64,000 bases of DNA from Methanocalculus taiwanensis (GCF_024372745.1 NZ_VOTZ01000004.1:62001-126000); one strand, 5' to 3'; numbered from the stretch's first letter, positions 16,687-26,136 are shown. The notes: generated by a model not told the origin, from the letters alone. Program-made: numbers and translations.

Positions 16687-17931
16687 TCAGGCGAACATCG
16701 TTCCTGTGGCTGAAGAGTACGTCATACGGTTCCGCTCGAAATCCGAGATGACTTTCCGTGTAGCTTTCTCAAAGTCATTCTGAGAAACAGACGGGCGTTC
16801 TTCCCGTATTGCACACATTCCTGCCTCCATGCATATGGCAGCGAGATCTGCACCATTCTTGCCCTCGGTGATCTCGGCAACCCTTCTCAGATCAACATTG
16901 TCTGCAAGGGTAATCCGTTTCGTATGGATCTTCAGGATAGAGAGCCTGCCTTCTGTATCAGGGAGGGGGATCTCGATGATACGGTCAAATCTACCCGGCC
17001 TGAGGAGTGCCATGTCCAGAATATCGATTCTGTTCGTTGCCCCGATGATCTTGACATCACCTCTTGACTCAAAACCGTCCATGTCGGCCAGGAGCTGCAT
17101 CAGCGTTCTGTGCACCTCACGATCACCGGAAGAGGTCTCCTGGCCCCTGGATGCACCGATTGCATCAATCTCATCGATGAAGATGATCGAGGGGGCGTTC
17201 TTCTTGGCGCTCTCAAAGAGTTCACGCACAAGACGGGCCCCTTCACCGATGTACTTCTGGACAAGCTCTGATCCGACAACGCGGAGGAATGTTGCCTCGG
17301 TCTCATGAGCCACCGCCCGTGCAAGTAATGTCTTTCCAGTCCCTGGCGGACCATGGAGGAGGATACCTTTTGGCGGGAGTATGCCGACCCTCTCAAAGAG
17401 ATGGGGTTTTTTCAGTGGAAGCTCTATCGACTCACGCAGTTCGGCGACCTGACGGGAAAGACCGCCGATATCCTCGTAACTCTCGGTCGGTCGGCTTTCA
17501 ACCTCCATACCGTAGACCTGTGCATCATAGGTTGATGGGAGCACCTCAACTATCGCCAGCGTCTGCTGGTTCATTGTGCACCTGACACCGGGTTTGAGCT
17601 CATCAGCATTGATAAATTGTGATGTGCGCACAAGAAATTTCGGTCCTGCACTGCTCCGGACAACAACACGTGTATTGTCGATGACATCCGCAATTGTTCC
17701 GACAATAAGAGGCGGGCTCCTCATCTGCTCAATCTCTGACCGTAGTTTACGAACTTCCCTCTCGTACCTGACCTTCTGGGTTTCGAGGTACTGCCGATCG
17801 GTCTTGGACTGCCGGAGTTCCTCTCTTAACTCCTGGTTCCGTCCCTCAAGCTCGGTAAGACGCTCGAGCACCATCCGGTATGAGTCATCGGAGCGAAGCG
17901 GATCCTCAGGGGCACGGGATTTTACGGTCAT
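16687..17931 (-). CDS. Proteasome-activating nucleotidase PAN, paralog 2 (C-terminus Met-Phe-Ala)
   Basis: A second complete PAN of 414 residues: coiled coil (about 18-70), OB domain (72-135), and the AAA+ domain with Walker A GPPGTGKT at 194-201, Walker B IIFIDEID and RPGRFDR. It differs from paralog 1 at the C-terminus, which ends in Met-Phe-Ala, so the tyrosine of the HbYX gate-opening motif is replaced by phenylalanine. Its N-terminal coiled coil is also different. Two-PAN genomes are known in haloarchaea, where the proteins can form different complexes. A TATA-like CTATATATC box lies upstream in the gap shared with MBF1. Confidence 0.95.
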   Translation of the reverse strand: MTVKSRAPEDPLRSDDSYRMVLERLTELEGRNQELREELRQSKTDRQYLETQKVRYEREVRKLRSEIEQMRSPPLIVGTIADVIDNTRVVVRSSAGPKFLVRTSQFINADELKPGVRCTMNQQTLAIVEVLPSTYDAQVYGMEVESRPTESYEDIGGLSRQVAELRESIELPLKKPHLFERVGILPPKGILLHGPPGTGKTLLARAVAHETEATFLRVVGSELVQKYIGEGARLVRELFESAKKNAPSIIFIDEIDAIGASRGQETSSGDREVHRTLMQLLADMDGFESRGDVKIIGATNRIDILDMALLRPGRFDRIIEIPLPDTEGRLSILKIHTKRITLADNVDLRRVAEITEGKNGADLAAICMEAGMCAIREERPSVSQNDFEKATRKVISDFERNRMTYSSATGTMFA

Positions 17932-17985
17932 ACTTCTTCAAATAGATATATAGGAAAAAAAGTTATAAAGTTGTTTGGGATATGT

Positions 17986-18507
17986 ATGCAGCCACAACAT
18001 TGTGAAGCCTGTGGAGAGCTTATCAGAGGGCGATCTAAGATTGTACGCATTGAGGGTTCAAAACCGATGAAAGTCTGTGACCGGTGCGCCCGGCTTGGGA
18101 CGGAGGTGCAGGTCCAGACAGGGCCAAGGCCCTCATCCGGCAGGACAGGGGTCGGAGTGTCACAATCATCCGGGCGGACTGCCACTCCTCCTGTCCGCAG
18201 ACGGCGTGATGTCTTCGATCTTATCGGGGGCGATATCGTTGAAGATTACGCTGATCGAATCCGTGAAGCACGTCTTGAAAAAGGGATGAGCCAGAAGGAT
18301 CTTGCCCTCGAGATGAAGGAGAAGGAGCACCTCATTAAAAAGATCGAGAACCGCGAGCTGATCCCTGAAGATTCGGTTCGGAAGAAGCTTGAAGCCGTGC
18401 TCGATATCCATCTGATTGAATCCGAAGGGATGCCGGATGACGGCGGTGGGCATGCAGAGGCCACCGGAACAACGCTTGGGGATGTCATCCAGATCAAGAG
18501 GAAGTAA
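17986..18507 (+). CDS. Multiprotein-bridging factor 1 (MBF1)
   Basis: Archaeal MBF1 is a zinc-ribbon plus HTH protein associated with the ribosome and transcription. The N-terminal zinc ribbon has two CxxC pairs (HCEACG and VCDRCA); a Ser/Gly/Pro linker and the Cro-type HTH follow, with [23 protein letters not shown] use the ATG beginning [10 protein letters not shown] rather than the one 15 bases upstream, because it matches the family start. A TATA-like TTATAAAG box lies close upstream. It is followed one base later by the triosephosphate isomerase gene. Confidence 0.92.
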   Translation: MQPQHCEACGELIRGRSKIVRIEGSKPMKVCDRCARLGTEVQVQTGPRPSSGRTGVGVSQSSGRTATPPVRRRRDVFDLIGGDIVEDYADRIREARLEKGMSQKDLALEMKEKEHLIKKIENRELIPEDSVRKKLEAVLDIHLIESEGMPDDGGGHAEATGTTLGDVIQIKRK

Positions 18508-18508
18508 G

Positions 18509-19177
18509 ATGAACTCTCCCTTCATCCTCATTAATTTCAAGACATACCGGGAAGGAACCGGGTATGGTGCCGATCGGATAGCACGGGCGGCGAGCGCGGT
18601 GATGGAGGATACCGGCGTGACGATTGGTATTGCACCTCCCTATACTGACCTTCGTAAAATGGCAAGGCACTTTTCGATTCCAATCTTTGCCCAGCATATC
18701 GATGGTGTAGGAGCAGGGGGTTTTACCGGCCACACTCCTGCGTATATGATGAAGCTGGAGGGCGCTACCGGTTCTCTCATTAACCACTCCGAGCGGCGGC
18801 TGACACTCGCTGATATCGAGGCGTCACTGACTGCCGCAGAGGCAGAAGGATTGACATCCATTATCTGCACAAACAACATCAGAACAACAGCTGCCGCTGC
18901 CGCACTTGGACCCGATTATGTGGCAATCGAGCCGCCTGAGCTGATTGGATCGGGGATCTCTGTTGCGCAGGCTGATCCTGAGATCATTGCCGGATCCGTA
19001 AAGGCTGCTCTGAAACAGAATAATCAGGTTAAGGTGCTCGCTGGTGCCGGGATCCAGTCCGGCGACTGTGTCAGGATATCCCTTGATCTCGGCTGTAGTG
19101 GCGTTCTGCTTGCATCAAGTGTAGTGAAGGCAGAGGATCCCGAGGCTGTGCTCCTGGATCTCGTCTCAAAGATCTGA
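18509..19177 (+). CDS. tpiA: Triosephosphate isomerase, archaeal short type
   Basis: Interconverts glyceraldehyde 3-phosphate and dihydroxyacetone phosphate. The 222 residues match the compact archaeal enzyme. Seen are the NFKTY lysine strand at the start, the catalytic histidine in INHSERR, the catalytic glutamate in [10 protein letters not shown], and the phosphate-binding GAGI and GVLLASSVV strands at the end. The ATG at 18509 is the family start; it lies one base after the MBF1 stop, so the two genes form an operon. It converges with the HTH-CBS gene 2 bases away. Confidence 0.95.
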   Translation: MNSPFILINFKTYREGTGYGADRIARAASAVMEDTGVTIGIAPPYTDLRKMARHFSIPIFAQHIDGVGAGGFTGHTPAYMMKLEGATGSLINHSERRLTLADIEASLTAAEAEGLTSIICTNNIRTTAAAAALGPDYVAIEPPELIGSGISVAQADPEIIAGSVKAALKQNNQVKVLAGAGIQSGDCVRISLDLGCSGVLLASSVVKAEDPEAVLLDLVSKI

Positions 19178-19179
19178 GA

Positions 19180-19737
19180 TTATTCTACAATTAACGAGAT
19201 GAGGTCATGTTTTGTGATGACCCCCTCAACACGCCCTTCTTTCATCACAAGCACCGCATGGTGCTGTTCTAAAATACCGACGACGGTCTCGATCTCTATT
19301 TCGGGGGGAACAGTCGGGAAACTCGATTCCATATAATCGCGGACCGTTGGATGATGCCCTTTCTGGTGCTTCTGCTCGGCGATCGCTGTTAAGATGGCTG
19401 ATTCGGAAATACAGCCTACCGGCACTCCGTCCTGCAGGACAGGGAGTTGTGAGAAGGCCATCCTGTCCATCTTCTCAACTGCCGAGAGAATCGAGTCCTC
19501 TGGTGAGACACTCTCGACAGGAGCGTGCATCAGGTTTGCTGCGGTTACAACAGGCACTTCGGCAGATGTAATGACATCAACAATCCGCCGGAGGGTGCTG
19601 ACACGAGGGTCAACCGATCCCCGCTCGATACGTGCGACCATCGACTGGCTGATCCCGGATCTCCGGGCAAGTTCAGCCTGGGTCATTCCAATACGGCGCC
19701 GTGCAGATCGGATCTCATCTGCGGCAGGAATATGCAT
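19180..19737 (-). CDS. HTH-CBS transcriptional regulator
   Basis: A Cro-type HTH (about residues 8-60, GMTQAELARRSGISQSMVAR) is fused to two CBS domains (about 68-120 and 132-185), which usually sense adenosyl ligands. The 185-residue size matches a well-known archaeal regulator class (MJ_1225-like HTH-CBS). Its start lies 46 bases from the 3' end of the RNase P RNA, which is transcribed in the same direction. The regulated genes cannot be told from the sequence. Confidence 0.9.
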   Translation of the reverse strand: MHIPAADEIRSARRRIGMTQAELARRSGISQSMVARIERGSVDPRVSTLRRIVDVITSAEVPVVTAANLMHAPVESVSPEDSILSAVEKMDRMAFSQLPVLQDGVPVGCISESAILTAIAEQKHQKGHHPTVRDYMESSFPTVPPEIEIETVVGILEQHHAVLVMKEGRVEGVITKHDLISLIVE

Positions 19738-19783
19738 ACTATTACTATCAGTGATATATGAAAAAAGCTGCCCTGGTGCGATG

Positions 19784-20123
19784 ATGAGTGGGAGGAGTAA
19801 GCCCCCTTCTGTTCATTGCGGCATTCAGCTAAGCGCCGTACCCGGGCGGGATCCGGGCATCCCTTCTGCCCTGTTTGGCTTGCACCCGCAGGGATTCACC
19901 GTTCCATCGATCCCTGCCGATACGCTCAACGAGTTGCAGGTATCGCATCACCAAAAGATCGGTGAGGCTCGATCGTTTCATTGCTGGCGGCAGGACGTGT
20001 CGTTTCTGTGTCATTGCCATGACTCTCGCCATCCCCGATTGACCGGGGCTGCGCGCCCGGAGGGTGGGGGGACTTTCCTCAGCAGCCCAAATAGGCCACC
20101 GTCAGCCGCACTCTCCCTCTCAT
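19784..20123 (-). ncRNA. rnpB: RNase P RNA (archaeal type A)
   Basis: The catalytic RNA of the tRNA 5'-processing ribonucleoprotein. On the minus strand the conserved CR-I motif GAGGAAAGUCC is at 20070-20080, a GGUGAA...GCGGGUGCAAGCCAAA segment sits in the middle, and CR-V ACAGAAGGGGGCUUA is at 19798-19812. The ends pair as P1: UGAGAGGGAG near 20122 with CUCCUCCCACUCA near 19785, with one mismatch. That sets the limits to within a few bases. The size (about 340 nt) and GC-rich stem content fit archaeal type A RNA. No protein gene is credible across it. A TATA-like stretch lies on the minus strand near 20150-20165. Confidence 0.92.
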
Positions 20124-20149
20124 CGCTGTACAATAGAGCAGAAAGCACT

Positions 20150-20233
20150 ATGTACAGTATAGATTTATCGATGTATACAGAGATTAAACCTCGTATCATC
20201 GGAGATACCATCATCTTCTCCAAAGGCGATTGA
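20150..20233 (+). CDS. Possible 27-residue leader ORF before the AMMECR1 gene
   Basis: A short frame from ATG encodes 27 residues ending IIGDTIIFSKGD, and its stop lies 5 bases before the AMMECR1 ATG. It fills the gap between the 5' end of the RNase P gene and AMMECR1 and overlaps the likely divergent promoter. There is no family match and no clear ribosome binding site, so it may be chance. Confidence 0.2.
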   Translation: MYSIDLSMYTEIKPRIIGDTIIFSKGD

Positions 20234-20238
20234 TTACT

Positions 20239-20796
20239 ATGATGCTTCTGTCCGAGGAAGACGGGAGGATTGGGGTCTCCCTCGCAAGAGAGGCTCTCAG
20301 GGCGGCAGTACTGCGCACAGAACTGGCGCCGCCGCCCCTTCCACCGGTCTTTTCTGAGAAACGCGGTGTGTTTGTCACCCTCAAACAAGCAGGTGAACTG
20401 CGTGGGTGTATTGGCATCCCCCTTCCGGCATTGCTGCTTAAGGATGCGATTATTGAAGCGGCACACTCTGCTGCGCTCCAGGATCCACGGTTTATGCCGG
20501 TCAGGGCGAATGAGCTCCCAAAGATTACAGTGGAGGTGACAATCCTCAGCATCCCTGAAGAGATCACCTCATCTGCGATTGAAAGAGCGGATCATGTGGT
20601 TGTCGGACGGCACGGCCTGATTGTGAAGGGAAGAGGGCAATCCGGCCTTCTGCTGCCCCAGGTTGCATCGGAATATGAATGGAATGCGGTTGAGTTCCTC
20701 GATCATACATGCGTAAAAGCAGGCCTGTCGCCAGGATGCTGGCGGGATGAACAGGTATCCGTCCTCAGGTTCGAGGGCCAGATCTTCTCTGAGTAA
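20239..20796 (+). CDS. AMMECR1-domain protein
   Basis: The AMMECR1 domain is conserved in all three domains of life and has no settled biochemical role. The family signature is visible: GVFVTLKQAGELRGCIGIPLP with its invariant LRGCIG block, then AAHSAALQDPRF and a Gly-rich QSGLLLPQV loop leading to a cysteine-containing C-terminal region (CWRDEQVSVLRF). The 186-residue length is normal. It is followed 2 bases later by tgtA and then arcS, so a link to tRNA modification is possible by context. Confidence 0.92.
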   Translation: MMLLSEEDGRIGVSLAREALRAAVLRTELAPPPLPPVFSEKRGVFVTLKQAGELRGCIGIPLPALLLKDAIIEAAHSAALQDPRFMPVRANELPKITVEVTILSIPEEITSSAIERADHVVVGRHGLIVKGRGQSGLLLPQVASEYEWNAVEFLDHTCVKAGLSPGCWRDEQVSVLRFEGQIFSE

Positions 20797-20798
20797 CC

Positions 20799-22244
20799 AT
20801 GTCAATACAGTTTGAAGTAATGCACAAGGATATCGCCGGGAGGGTCGGAAGGCTCACAGTCGGCAATAAGCGTATCAGAACCCCGGCACTCCTTCCGGTG
20901 GTAAATCCGCATATCCAGATTATCCCACCTGCCGAGATGGCCGCGATGGGGATCGAAGGGCTGATCACAAACGCCTATATCTTCTCAAAGAGCGCCGATT
21001 TCCGTGAAGAGGCACTATCCCGCGGGCTGCACTCGGTGCTTGGATTTGACGGACTGATCATGACAGACTCGGGATCGTTCCAGCTCTCGGTCTATGGTTC
21101 GGTCGATATCACCAACGAGGCGACCATCTCATTCCAGCGTGATATTGGAAGTGACATCTGGGTTCCGCTTGATATCCCAACCCATCCGGATACCCCCCGG
21201 GAGACTGTCGAGGCGGACCTTACAGTCACCATGAACAGGCTCCGGGAGGCAAAGGAGCTCTTTGGGGATGATGCACCCCTCGCAGGGCCGGTTCAGGGCG
21301 GCCTGCACCCCGACCTGCGAAAGAAGGCAGGACGCGGGGTGAGTGAGCTGGGCTTTGCCTTCTGCCCGATCGGAGCAGTTGTTCCGCTCCTGGAAAGTTA
21401 TCGATATAAAGAACTCGTCAGTTCAGTCATGCCTGCAAAAGAGGGACTCTCATCTGCTGCATGTGTCCACCTCTTTGGTGCCGGCCATCCCTCGATGTTC
21501 GCACTCGCTGTGGCGATGGGCTGTGACATCTTTGATTCTGCTGCATATGCCCTGTATGCACGGGAAGGCCGCTACATCACACCTTCAGGAACCCTGAAGA
21601 TCGCTGAAATGTCCGAGCTCCCCTGTGCCTGTTCTGTCTGCCGGTCCCATACCGCTGAAGAGCTTCGATCTGCTCCGGATAAGGAGCGGCTCCTTGCCTA
21701 CCATAATCTTGCTGTGACCCAGGCTGAGATCTCCCGTATCCGCCTCTCCATCCAGGAAGGCACACTCTGGGATCTTGTCGATGAACGGTGCCGCGCCCAC
21801 CCGAGGCTGCTTGATGGTTACCGTGAACTGCTGAAGAATGCATCGGTGCTCGAACAATCCGATCGTGCAACTAAACGGAGGTTCTTCTACCGTGGCGATG
21901 AATCCTGCAGGCGGACCGAGGTGATCAAATTCCAGCAGATGATTCCCCGGATACAGCTCTCTGCACGCTCGCTCATCCTCTGTGGAGGCCCCCGGCCACA
22001 GGAGTTTGAGGAGGTGCTTGAGCTTCGGCCACCCTTTGGTGCAGTGCCGACAGAACTCTCCGAGACCGCACCGATGGGGCAGTCTGAAGTTCCGGAGTGG
22101 GATGATGCGATGCTCACAACTGCCTTTGCCGGGGTGGAAGCGCTTTTATCATCAAACCCGGATTGCGAGGTGACCTTCTCGGCAACACCTGAACTTGCCG
22201 ATCTGATCCGAAGACGGTTTCCTGATGCAACGGTGATCTCATGA
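20799..22244 (+). CDS. tgtA: tRNA-guanine(15) transglycosylase (archaeosine pathway)
   Basis: Replaces guanine 15 in the tRNA D-loop with preQ0, the first step to archaeosine. The N-terminal catalytic domain shows the TNAYIF strand and the nucleophile region IMTDSGSFQLS, then DIPTHPD and VQGGLHPDLR. The zinc site CACSVCRSH follows at about residue 270. At 481 residues it lacks the usual C-terminal PUA domain, and the downstream ArcS supplies one of its own. The stop overlaps the arcS ATG by 4 bases. Confidence 0.94.
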   Translation: MSIQFEVMHKDIAGRVGRLTVGNKRIRTPALLPVVNPHIQIIPPAEMAAMGIEGLITNAYIFSKSADFREEALSRGLHSVLGFDGLIMTDSGSFQLSVYGSVDITNEATISFQRDIGSDIWVPLDIPTHPDTPRETVEADLTVTMNRLREAKELFGDDAPLAGPVQGGLHPDLRKKAGRGVSELGFAFCPIGAVVPLLESYRYKELVSSVMPAKEGLSSAACVHLFGAGHPSMFALAVAMGCDIFDSAAYALYAREGRYITPSGTLKIAEMSELPCACSVCRSHTAEELRSAPDKERLLAYHNLAVTQAEISRIRLSIQEGTLWDLVDERCRAHPRLLDGYRELLKNASVLEQSDRATKRRFFYRGDESCRRTEVIKFQQMIPRIQLSARSLILCGGPRPQEFEEVLELRPPFGAVPTELSETAPMGQSEVPEWDDAMLTTAFAGVEALLSSNPDCEVTFSATPELADLIRRRFPDATVIS

Positions 22245-23875
22245 GCAGGTTTGAGGTTCGCCACCGTGACGGGCTTGCTCGGCATGGTATCTACACAATC
22301 GGCGATAGAACAATTGAAACCCCGTGTGTGATAGACCCGATTGCCGTCTTCCCGGATCTTGCATCCCGGCCCTTCTCCAATATACCGCTCCAGGCTGATG
22401 AGGCATTTGTGAAAGAGTGGTTTGAGAAGAGTGGCGAAGAGCCAATCCCTGTCCATCCGGTTCTCTCTGAGGGGATCTCTTCAGGTGATGCAGCGATCAT
22501 CTCCTGCTGGCATACCGCCCTGACAAATCCCAGAACCTATGCAGACTGGGTGGAGCAGTTCATCTCAACGCTGCCCCCGGACGCTGCCCGGTATGCACCA
22601 GCCTCCGCACTCCCCTCCAATGCCGCGATGCTGGTTGCGACCGGTTTTGACCTCTTCGATACGATAGCAGTTGACCTGAGAGCTTCACAGGGGCTCTTCT
22701 GCACACCTGAAGGGGTCTATCCAGGATCATGGATCGATGAGGGGGTCTGTTCATGCCCGGGATGCCAGAGTGGCGAACTGAGGGAGCATAACCGCCAGGC
22801 GCTTGTTTCTGAGATCCGGCTAGCAGCTGCACTCCTGAAGCGGGGAGAACTGAGAGAGCTACTCGAGATGCGGTGCAGATCTGACGCAGCCATGGTGGCA
22901 ATCCTCCGCCATCTTGATTCAAGGAAGGCATTTCTCGAGGGTAATACCCCGATTGCCCGGACGACCCCATTCAGGGCATATACAGCAGAATCAATGAACC
23001 GGGTTGAGATCGATCGCTTCGAAAAGAGGGTGATGAACAGGTTCTCACAGGATAGATGGGATGTCTGTGTTCTCCTCCCCTGTGCTGCACGGAAACCCTA
23101 CTCGTTCTCGCAGAGCCATAAGAAATTCCAGGAGGCAGTTGCCGGGAGAGCACATGAGGTGATCGTCACCTCACCGCTTGGCGTCGTGCCGCGTGAGCTT
23201 GAGCTGATCTATCCTGCTGCCCACTATGATGTACCGGTCACCGGCTACTGGGATCGCGAGGAGATGCATATCCTCACCGGCTACCTGGCAGAGTATCTCC
23301 GCACTCACCCGTACCGGCGTGTCATCTCCCATCTTGAGGGCGGGGCCTCTTCCGTGGCGCGTTCCGCAGCTTCAGAGGCTGGCATTCAGCTTGAAGAGAG
23401 CTGCATTGACGGGCGCCCGACATCACGGGAATCATTGAACCAGCTCTATGATGCACTGGCAGGCGAGCGGAAGCGATCTCACGATATCATCAGCGGCACC
23501 ATACAGTGGCAGTTTGGTGAGACGATCGATACGAAAGGGATGCTCATCAAAGGCAAAGGCCCTGAGAAGAAGATCTACCGGGGTCGGCAGCAGCTCTTCT
23601 CCTTTGATCCGAAAACAGGGCTCCTGAGACCGACCTTTGAAGGCTGGAGCCTCCTTTCCGGCTGCTACCAGGTCAGGATAGAAGGCTTTGTTCCGCAGGG
23701 CGATATCCTGGCACCAGGTGTTGCAGAAGCCGATCCGGCTATCCGCGAAGGAGATGAAGTGCTTGTCTATGGAGAGGGCGTGCGTGCGACCGGCAGAGCG
23801 ATGATGTCCGCAGACGAGATGCGCCGTTCTTCACGCGGAGTGGCTGTGAAGGTGCGTAAGGTAAAGAGATCCTAG
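22241..23875 (+). CDS. arcS: Archaeosine synthase ArcS
   Basis: Acts on preQ0-15 tRNA to make archaeosine or its lysine adduct. It is a TGT paralog without the catalytic aspartate region. The ArcS-specific motif PC-x3-KPY-x2-S-x2-H is present as PCAARKPYSFSQSHKKF at about residue 280. A C-terminal PUA domain (about 465-540) is visible from TKGMLIKGKG to the end (GVAVKVRKVK). The length of 544 is in the family range. It overlaps tgtA by ATGA, so the two enzymes of one pathway are translationally coupled. Confidence 0.93.
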   Translation: MSRFEVRHRDGLARHGIYTIGDRTIETPCVIDPIAVFPDLASRPFSNIPLQADEAFVKEWFEKSGEEPIPVHPVLSEGISSGDAAIISCWHTALTNPRTYADWVEQFISTLPPDAARYAPASALPSNAAMLVATGFDLFDTIAVDLRASQGLFCTPEGVYPGSWIDEGVCSCPGCQSGELREHNRQALVSEIRLAAALLKRGELRELLEMRCRSDAAMVAILRHLDSRKAFLEGNTPIARTTPFRAYTAESMNRVEIDRFEKRVMNRFSQDRWDVCVLLPCAARKPYSFSQSHKKFQEAVAGRAHEVIVTSPLGVVPRELELIYPAAHYDVPVTGYWDREEMHILTGYLAEYLRTHPYRRVISHLEGGASSVARSAASEAGIQLEESCIDGRPTSRESLNQLYDALAGERKRSHDIISGTIQWQFGETIDTKGMLIKGKGPEKKIYRGRQQLFSFDPKTGLLRPTFEGWSLLSGCYQVRIEGFVPQGDILAPGVAEADPAIREGDEVLVYGEGVRATGRAMMSADEMRRSSRGVAVKVRKVKRS

Positions 23876-23921
23876 CTGCAACGCATACGAGAGTATTGAA
23901 ATCCATCCGGAGTGGTTACAA

Positions 23922-24761
23922 GTGTATCAGGTAAAATCTGCGCGATTATTAGCAGAAAATGTTTATGAAACATGGATTGAAGCGCCTCACGTCAGCAGAA
24001 ATGCAGAGGCCGGGCAGTTCCTTGTGCTCCGGATCGATGATGAGGGGGAACGAATCCCCCTCACCATCTCGGGGGTGGATGGGGACTGTGTCCGCGTCAT
24101 ATTTATGGCAGTCGGGACAACGACCGAAAAACTTGCTGCCCTGAAAACCGGGGATGCAATTCATGATGTTGTTGGCCCTCTCGGACAGCCGAGTGAGGTG
24201 CACCACTTTGGAAGCTGTGTCCTCGTCGGCGGGGGTGTTGGGATCGCATGTCTTCCTATCATTGCAAAAGCGCTGAAGGAATCCGGAAACAGCGTCATCG
24301 GGATTATCGGTGCACGGAACAAGGATCTCCTGATCCTTGAAGATGAGATGAAGGAAGCCTGTGACGAGCTGATCATCACCACCGATGATGGCTCATACGG
24401 CATCAAGGGCTTTGCCGCAGGTCCCCTGAAGGAGATCTGCGAATCACGACCACCGGATGCGGTCTGGGTGATCGGACCTGCCATCATGATGAAGGTAACT
24501 TCGGGCGTGACAAAACCCTTTGGCATTAAGACATTTGTCTCACTGAACCCGGTCATGGTGGATGGGACCGGGATGTGCGGATCATGCAGGGTTGTTGTGA
24601 ATGGCGAGACGAAATTCGCCTGTGTTGACGGACCGGAATTTGATGCCCATCAGGTGGACTTCGACCTACTGATGAGCCGCCAGCGGTTCTATCATCCCGA
24701 GGAGAAAGAATCCCGGGAACACCACCATTCCGGAGGATGCGGCTGCGGGGGTCACCACTGA
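23922..24761 (+). CDS. NfnA-like ferredoxin:NADP oxidoreductase alpha subunit with His/Cys-rich tail
   Basis: The smaller subunit of the NADH-dependent reduced ferredoxin:NADP oxidoreductase/sulfide dehydrogenase family. An FAD-binding beta-barrel (1-95) is followed by an NAD-binding domain (LVGGGVGIACLPI) and a C-terminal 2Fe-2S site with cysteines in DGTGMCGSCR and KFACVDGPEFD. The start codon is GTG. The last 13 residues (HHHSGGCGCGGHH) form a striking metal-binding tail that I do not regard as part of the usual family. Its stop shares one base with the next gene's start, so the pair is coupled. Confidence 0.9.
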   Translation: MYQVKSARLLAENVYETWIEAPHVSRNAEAGQFLVLRIDDEGERIPLTISGVDGDCVRVIFMAVGTTTEKLAALKTGDAIHDVVGPLGQPSEVHHFGSCVLVGGGVGIACLPIIAKALKESGNSVIGIIGARNKDLLILEDEMKEACDELIITTDDGSYGIKGFAAGPLKEICESRPPDAVWVIGPAIMMKVTSGVTKPFGIKTFVSLNPVMVDGTGMCGSCRVVVNGETKFACVDGPEFDAHQVDFDLLMSRQRFYHPEEKESREHHHSGGCGCGGHH

Positions 24762-26104
24762 TGGCTGACCGTTCTGCTGAAGTCAGGATCAATGACTTCT
24801 CCGAGGTCGACTGCGGCATCTCAGCTGAAGAGGCAGTTATCGAGGCGGAACGCTGCCTCCGGTGCAAGAAGCCTGCATGTGTTGAGGGGTGCCCGGTCGG
24901 AATCGACATTCCCGGATTCCTGAAGTATATCGAAGAGGAAGACTTTAGATCTGCAATCGGGATCATCAAAAATAGCAATATGCTCCCTGCGATATGTGGC
25001 CGTGTCTGCCCTCAGGAGGTGCAATGCGAAGGTGAATGTATCCTCGGCGTCAAAGGTAAGCCGATTGCGATCGGCGCACTTGAGCGATTCCTCGCAGACT
25101 GGGAACGGGAGCATGGCGTTACCGTTCCTGAATCCAAAGAGAAGAGGAAGGAGAGGATTGCCATTGTCGGATCAGGTCCAGCCGGGCTGACCGCAGCGGC
25201 CGAACTTGCACGAAACGGGTTTTCGGTTACAATATTCGAGGCGCTCCATGCAGCAGGTGGAGTTCTCATCTACGGGATTCCCGAGTTCCGCCTCCCAAAG
25301 AAGGTGGTGGCCGCCGAGATCGATGAGGTGAAGCGGCTTGGTGTTTTGATCAGGACCAATCATCTTGTCGGGAGGAGTGTGCCGGTTGAAGAGCTTCTCT
25401 CCTATGATGCAATCATAATCGCCACCGGTGCCGGGCTTCCGGCATTCATGGGGATCCCCGGAGAGAACCTGATTGGTGTTTATTCTGCAAACGAATTTCT
25501 GACCCGCGTGAACCTGATGCATGCAAATGCGTTCCCGCAGTATGATACCCCTGTTAAGCGGGGAGGGAATGTGGTTGTCATCGGCGGCGGAAATGTCGCG
25601 ATGGATTCAGCCCGTGTCGCCCGCAGGATGGGTGCAGACGTGACACTTGTCTACCGGCGCAGGCAGGAGGATATGCCTGCAAGGCTCGTTGAGGTGCATC
25701 ATGCCGAAGAGGAGGGAATACGCTTCCTCACCTGCACAAACCCGACCCGGATCCTTGGTGAGGGAACCGTCACCGGTGTCGAGGTTGTCTCGATGGATAT
25801 GTGCGAGCTCGACGATTCGGGCCGCCCAAGTGCAAAGCCGATTCCAGGCAGCGAGCAGATCATCCCCGCGGATGTCGTAATCGAGGCGATTGGGCAGAGC
25901 CCGAATCCACTCCTGATCAGGATGATCGAGGGGCTTGTCCGTGAGAAGAAAGGAAACCTGAAGGTGGATGAAAAGGGCAGAACAACTGTTCCAAAGATAT
26001 TTGCAGCAGGCGATGTCGCAACCGGTGCGGCTACTGTGATCCTGGCGATGGGTGCAGCAAAAGTCGCCGCAGAGTCAGTTCGAAAGATGTTTGATGGCGA
26101 ATAG
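24761..26104 (+). CDS. NfnB/GltA-like NADPH oxidoreductase subunit
   Basis: Homotetrameric glutamate-synthase-small-chain type flavoprotein and larger subunit of the NfnAB-like complex. The N-terminal domain carries cysteine clusters (AERCLRCKKPACVEGCPVGI and CGRVCPQEVQCEGEC) for two 4Fe-4S centres. An FAD Rossmann motif (GSGPAGLTAAAEL) and a second NADP motif (IGGGNVAMDSARVA) follow. I use the ATG at 24761, which overlaps the upstream stop by one base; 447 residues fits the family. A strong hairpin plus T-run follows directly. Confidence 0.92.
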   Translation: MADRSAEVRINDFSEVDCGISAEEAVIEAERCLRCKKPACVEGCPVGIDIPGFLKYIEEEDFRSAIGIIKNSNMLPAICGRVCPQEVQCEGECILGVKGKPIAIGALERFLADWEREHGVTVPESKEKRKERIAIVGSGPAGLTAAAELARNGFSVTIFEALHAAGGVLIYGIPEFRLPKKVVAAEIDEVKRLGVLIRTNHLVGRSVPVEELLSYDAIIIATGAGLPAFMGIPGENLIGVYSANEFLTRVNLMHANAFPQYDTPVKRGGNVVVIGGGNVAMDSARVARRMGADVTLVYRRRQEDMPARLVEVHHAEEEGIRFLTCTNPTRILGEGTVTGVEVVSMDMCELDDSGRPSAKPIPGSEQIIPADVVIEAIGQSPNPLLIRMIEGLVREKKGNLKVDEKGRTTVPKIFAAGDVATGAATVILAMGAAKVAAESVRKMFDGE

Positions 26105-26136
26105 AGAGTAAAAGACTCTCTCATCGCTTTTTTTTA
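26103..26136 (+). terminator. Hairpin plus T8 terminator after the NfnAB-like pair
   Basis: A perfect 7-bp stem (AGAGAGT/ACTCTCT) with a 5-base loop begins inside the stop codon and is followed 6 bases later by a run of eight T, with more T after it. It closes the plus-strand transcript before the convergent MscS gene. Confidence 0.75.

Noticed and set aside
19394-20233. Long plus-strand frame of 279 residues
   Set aside because: It runs opposite to the HTH-CBS gene and through the RNase P RNA; the composition is that of a shadow frame.
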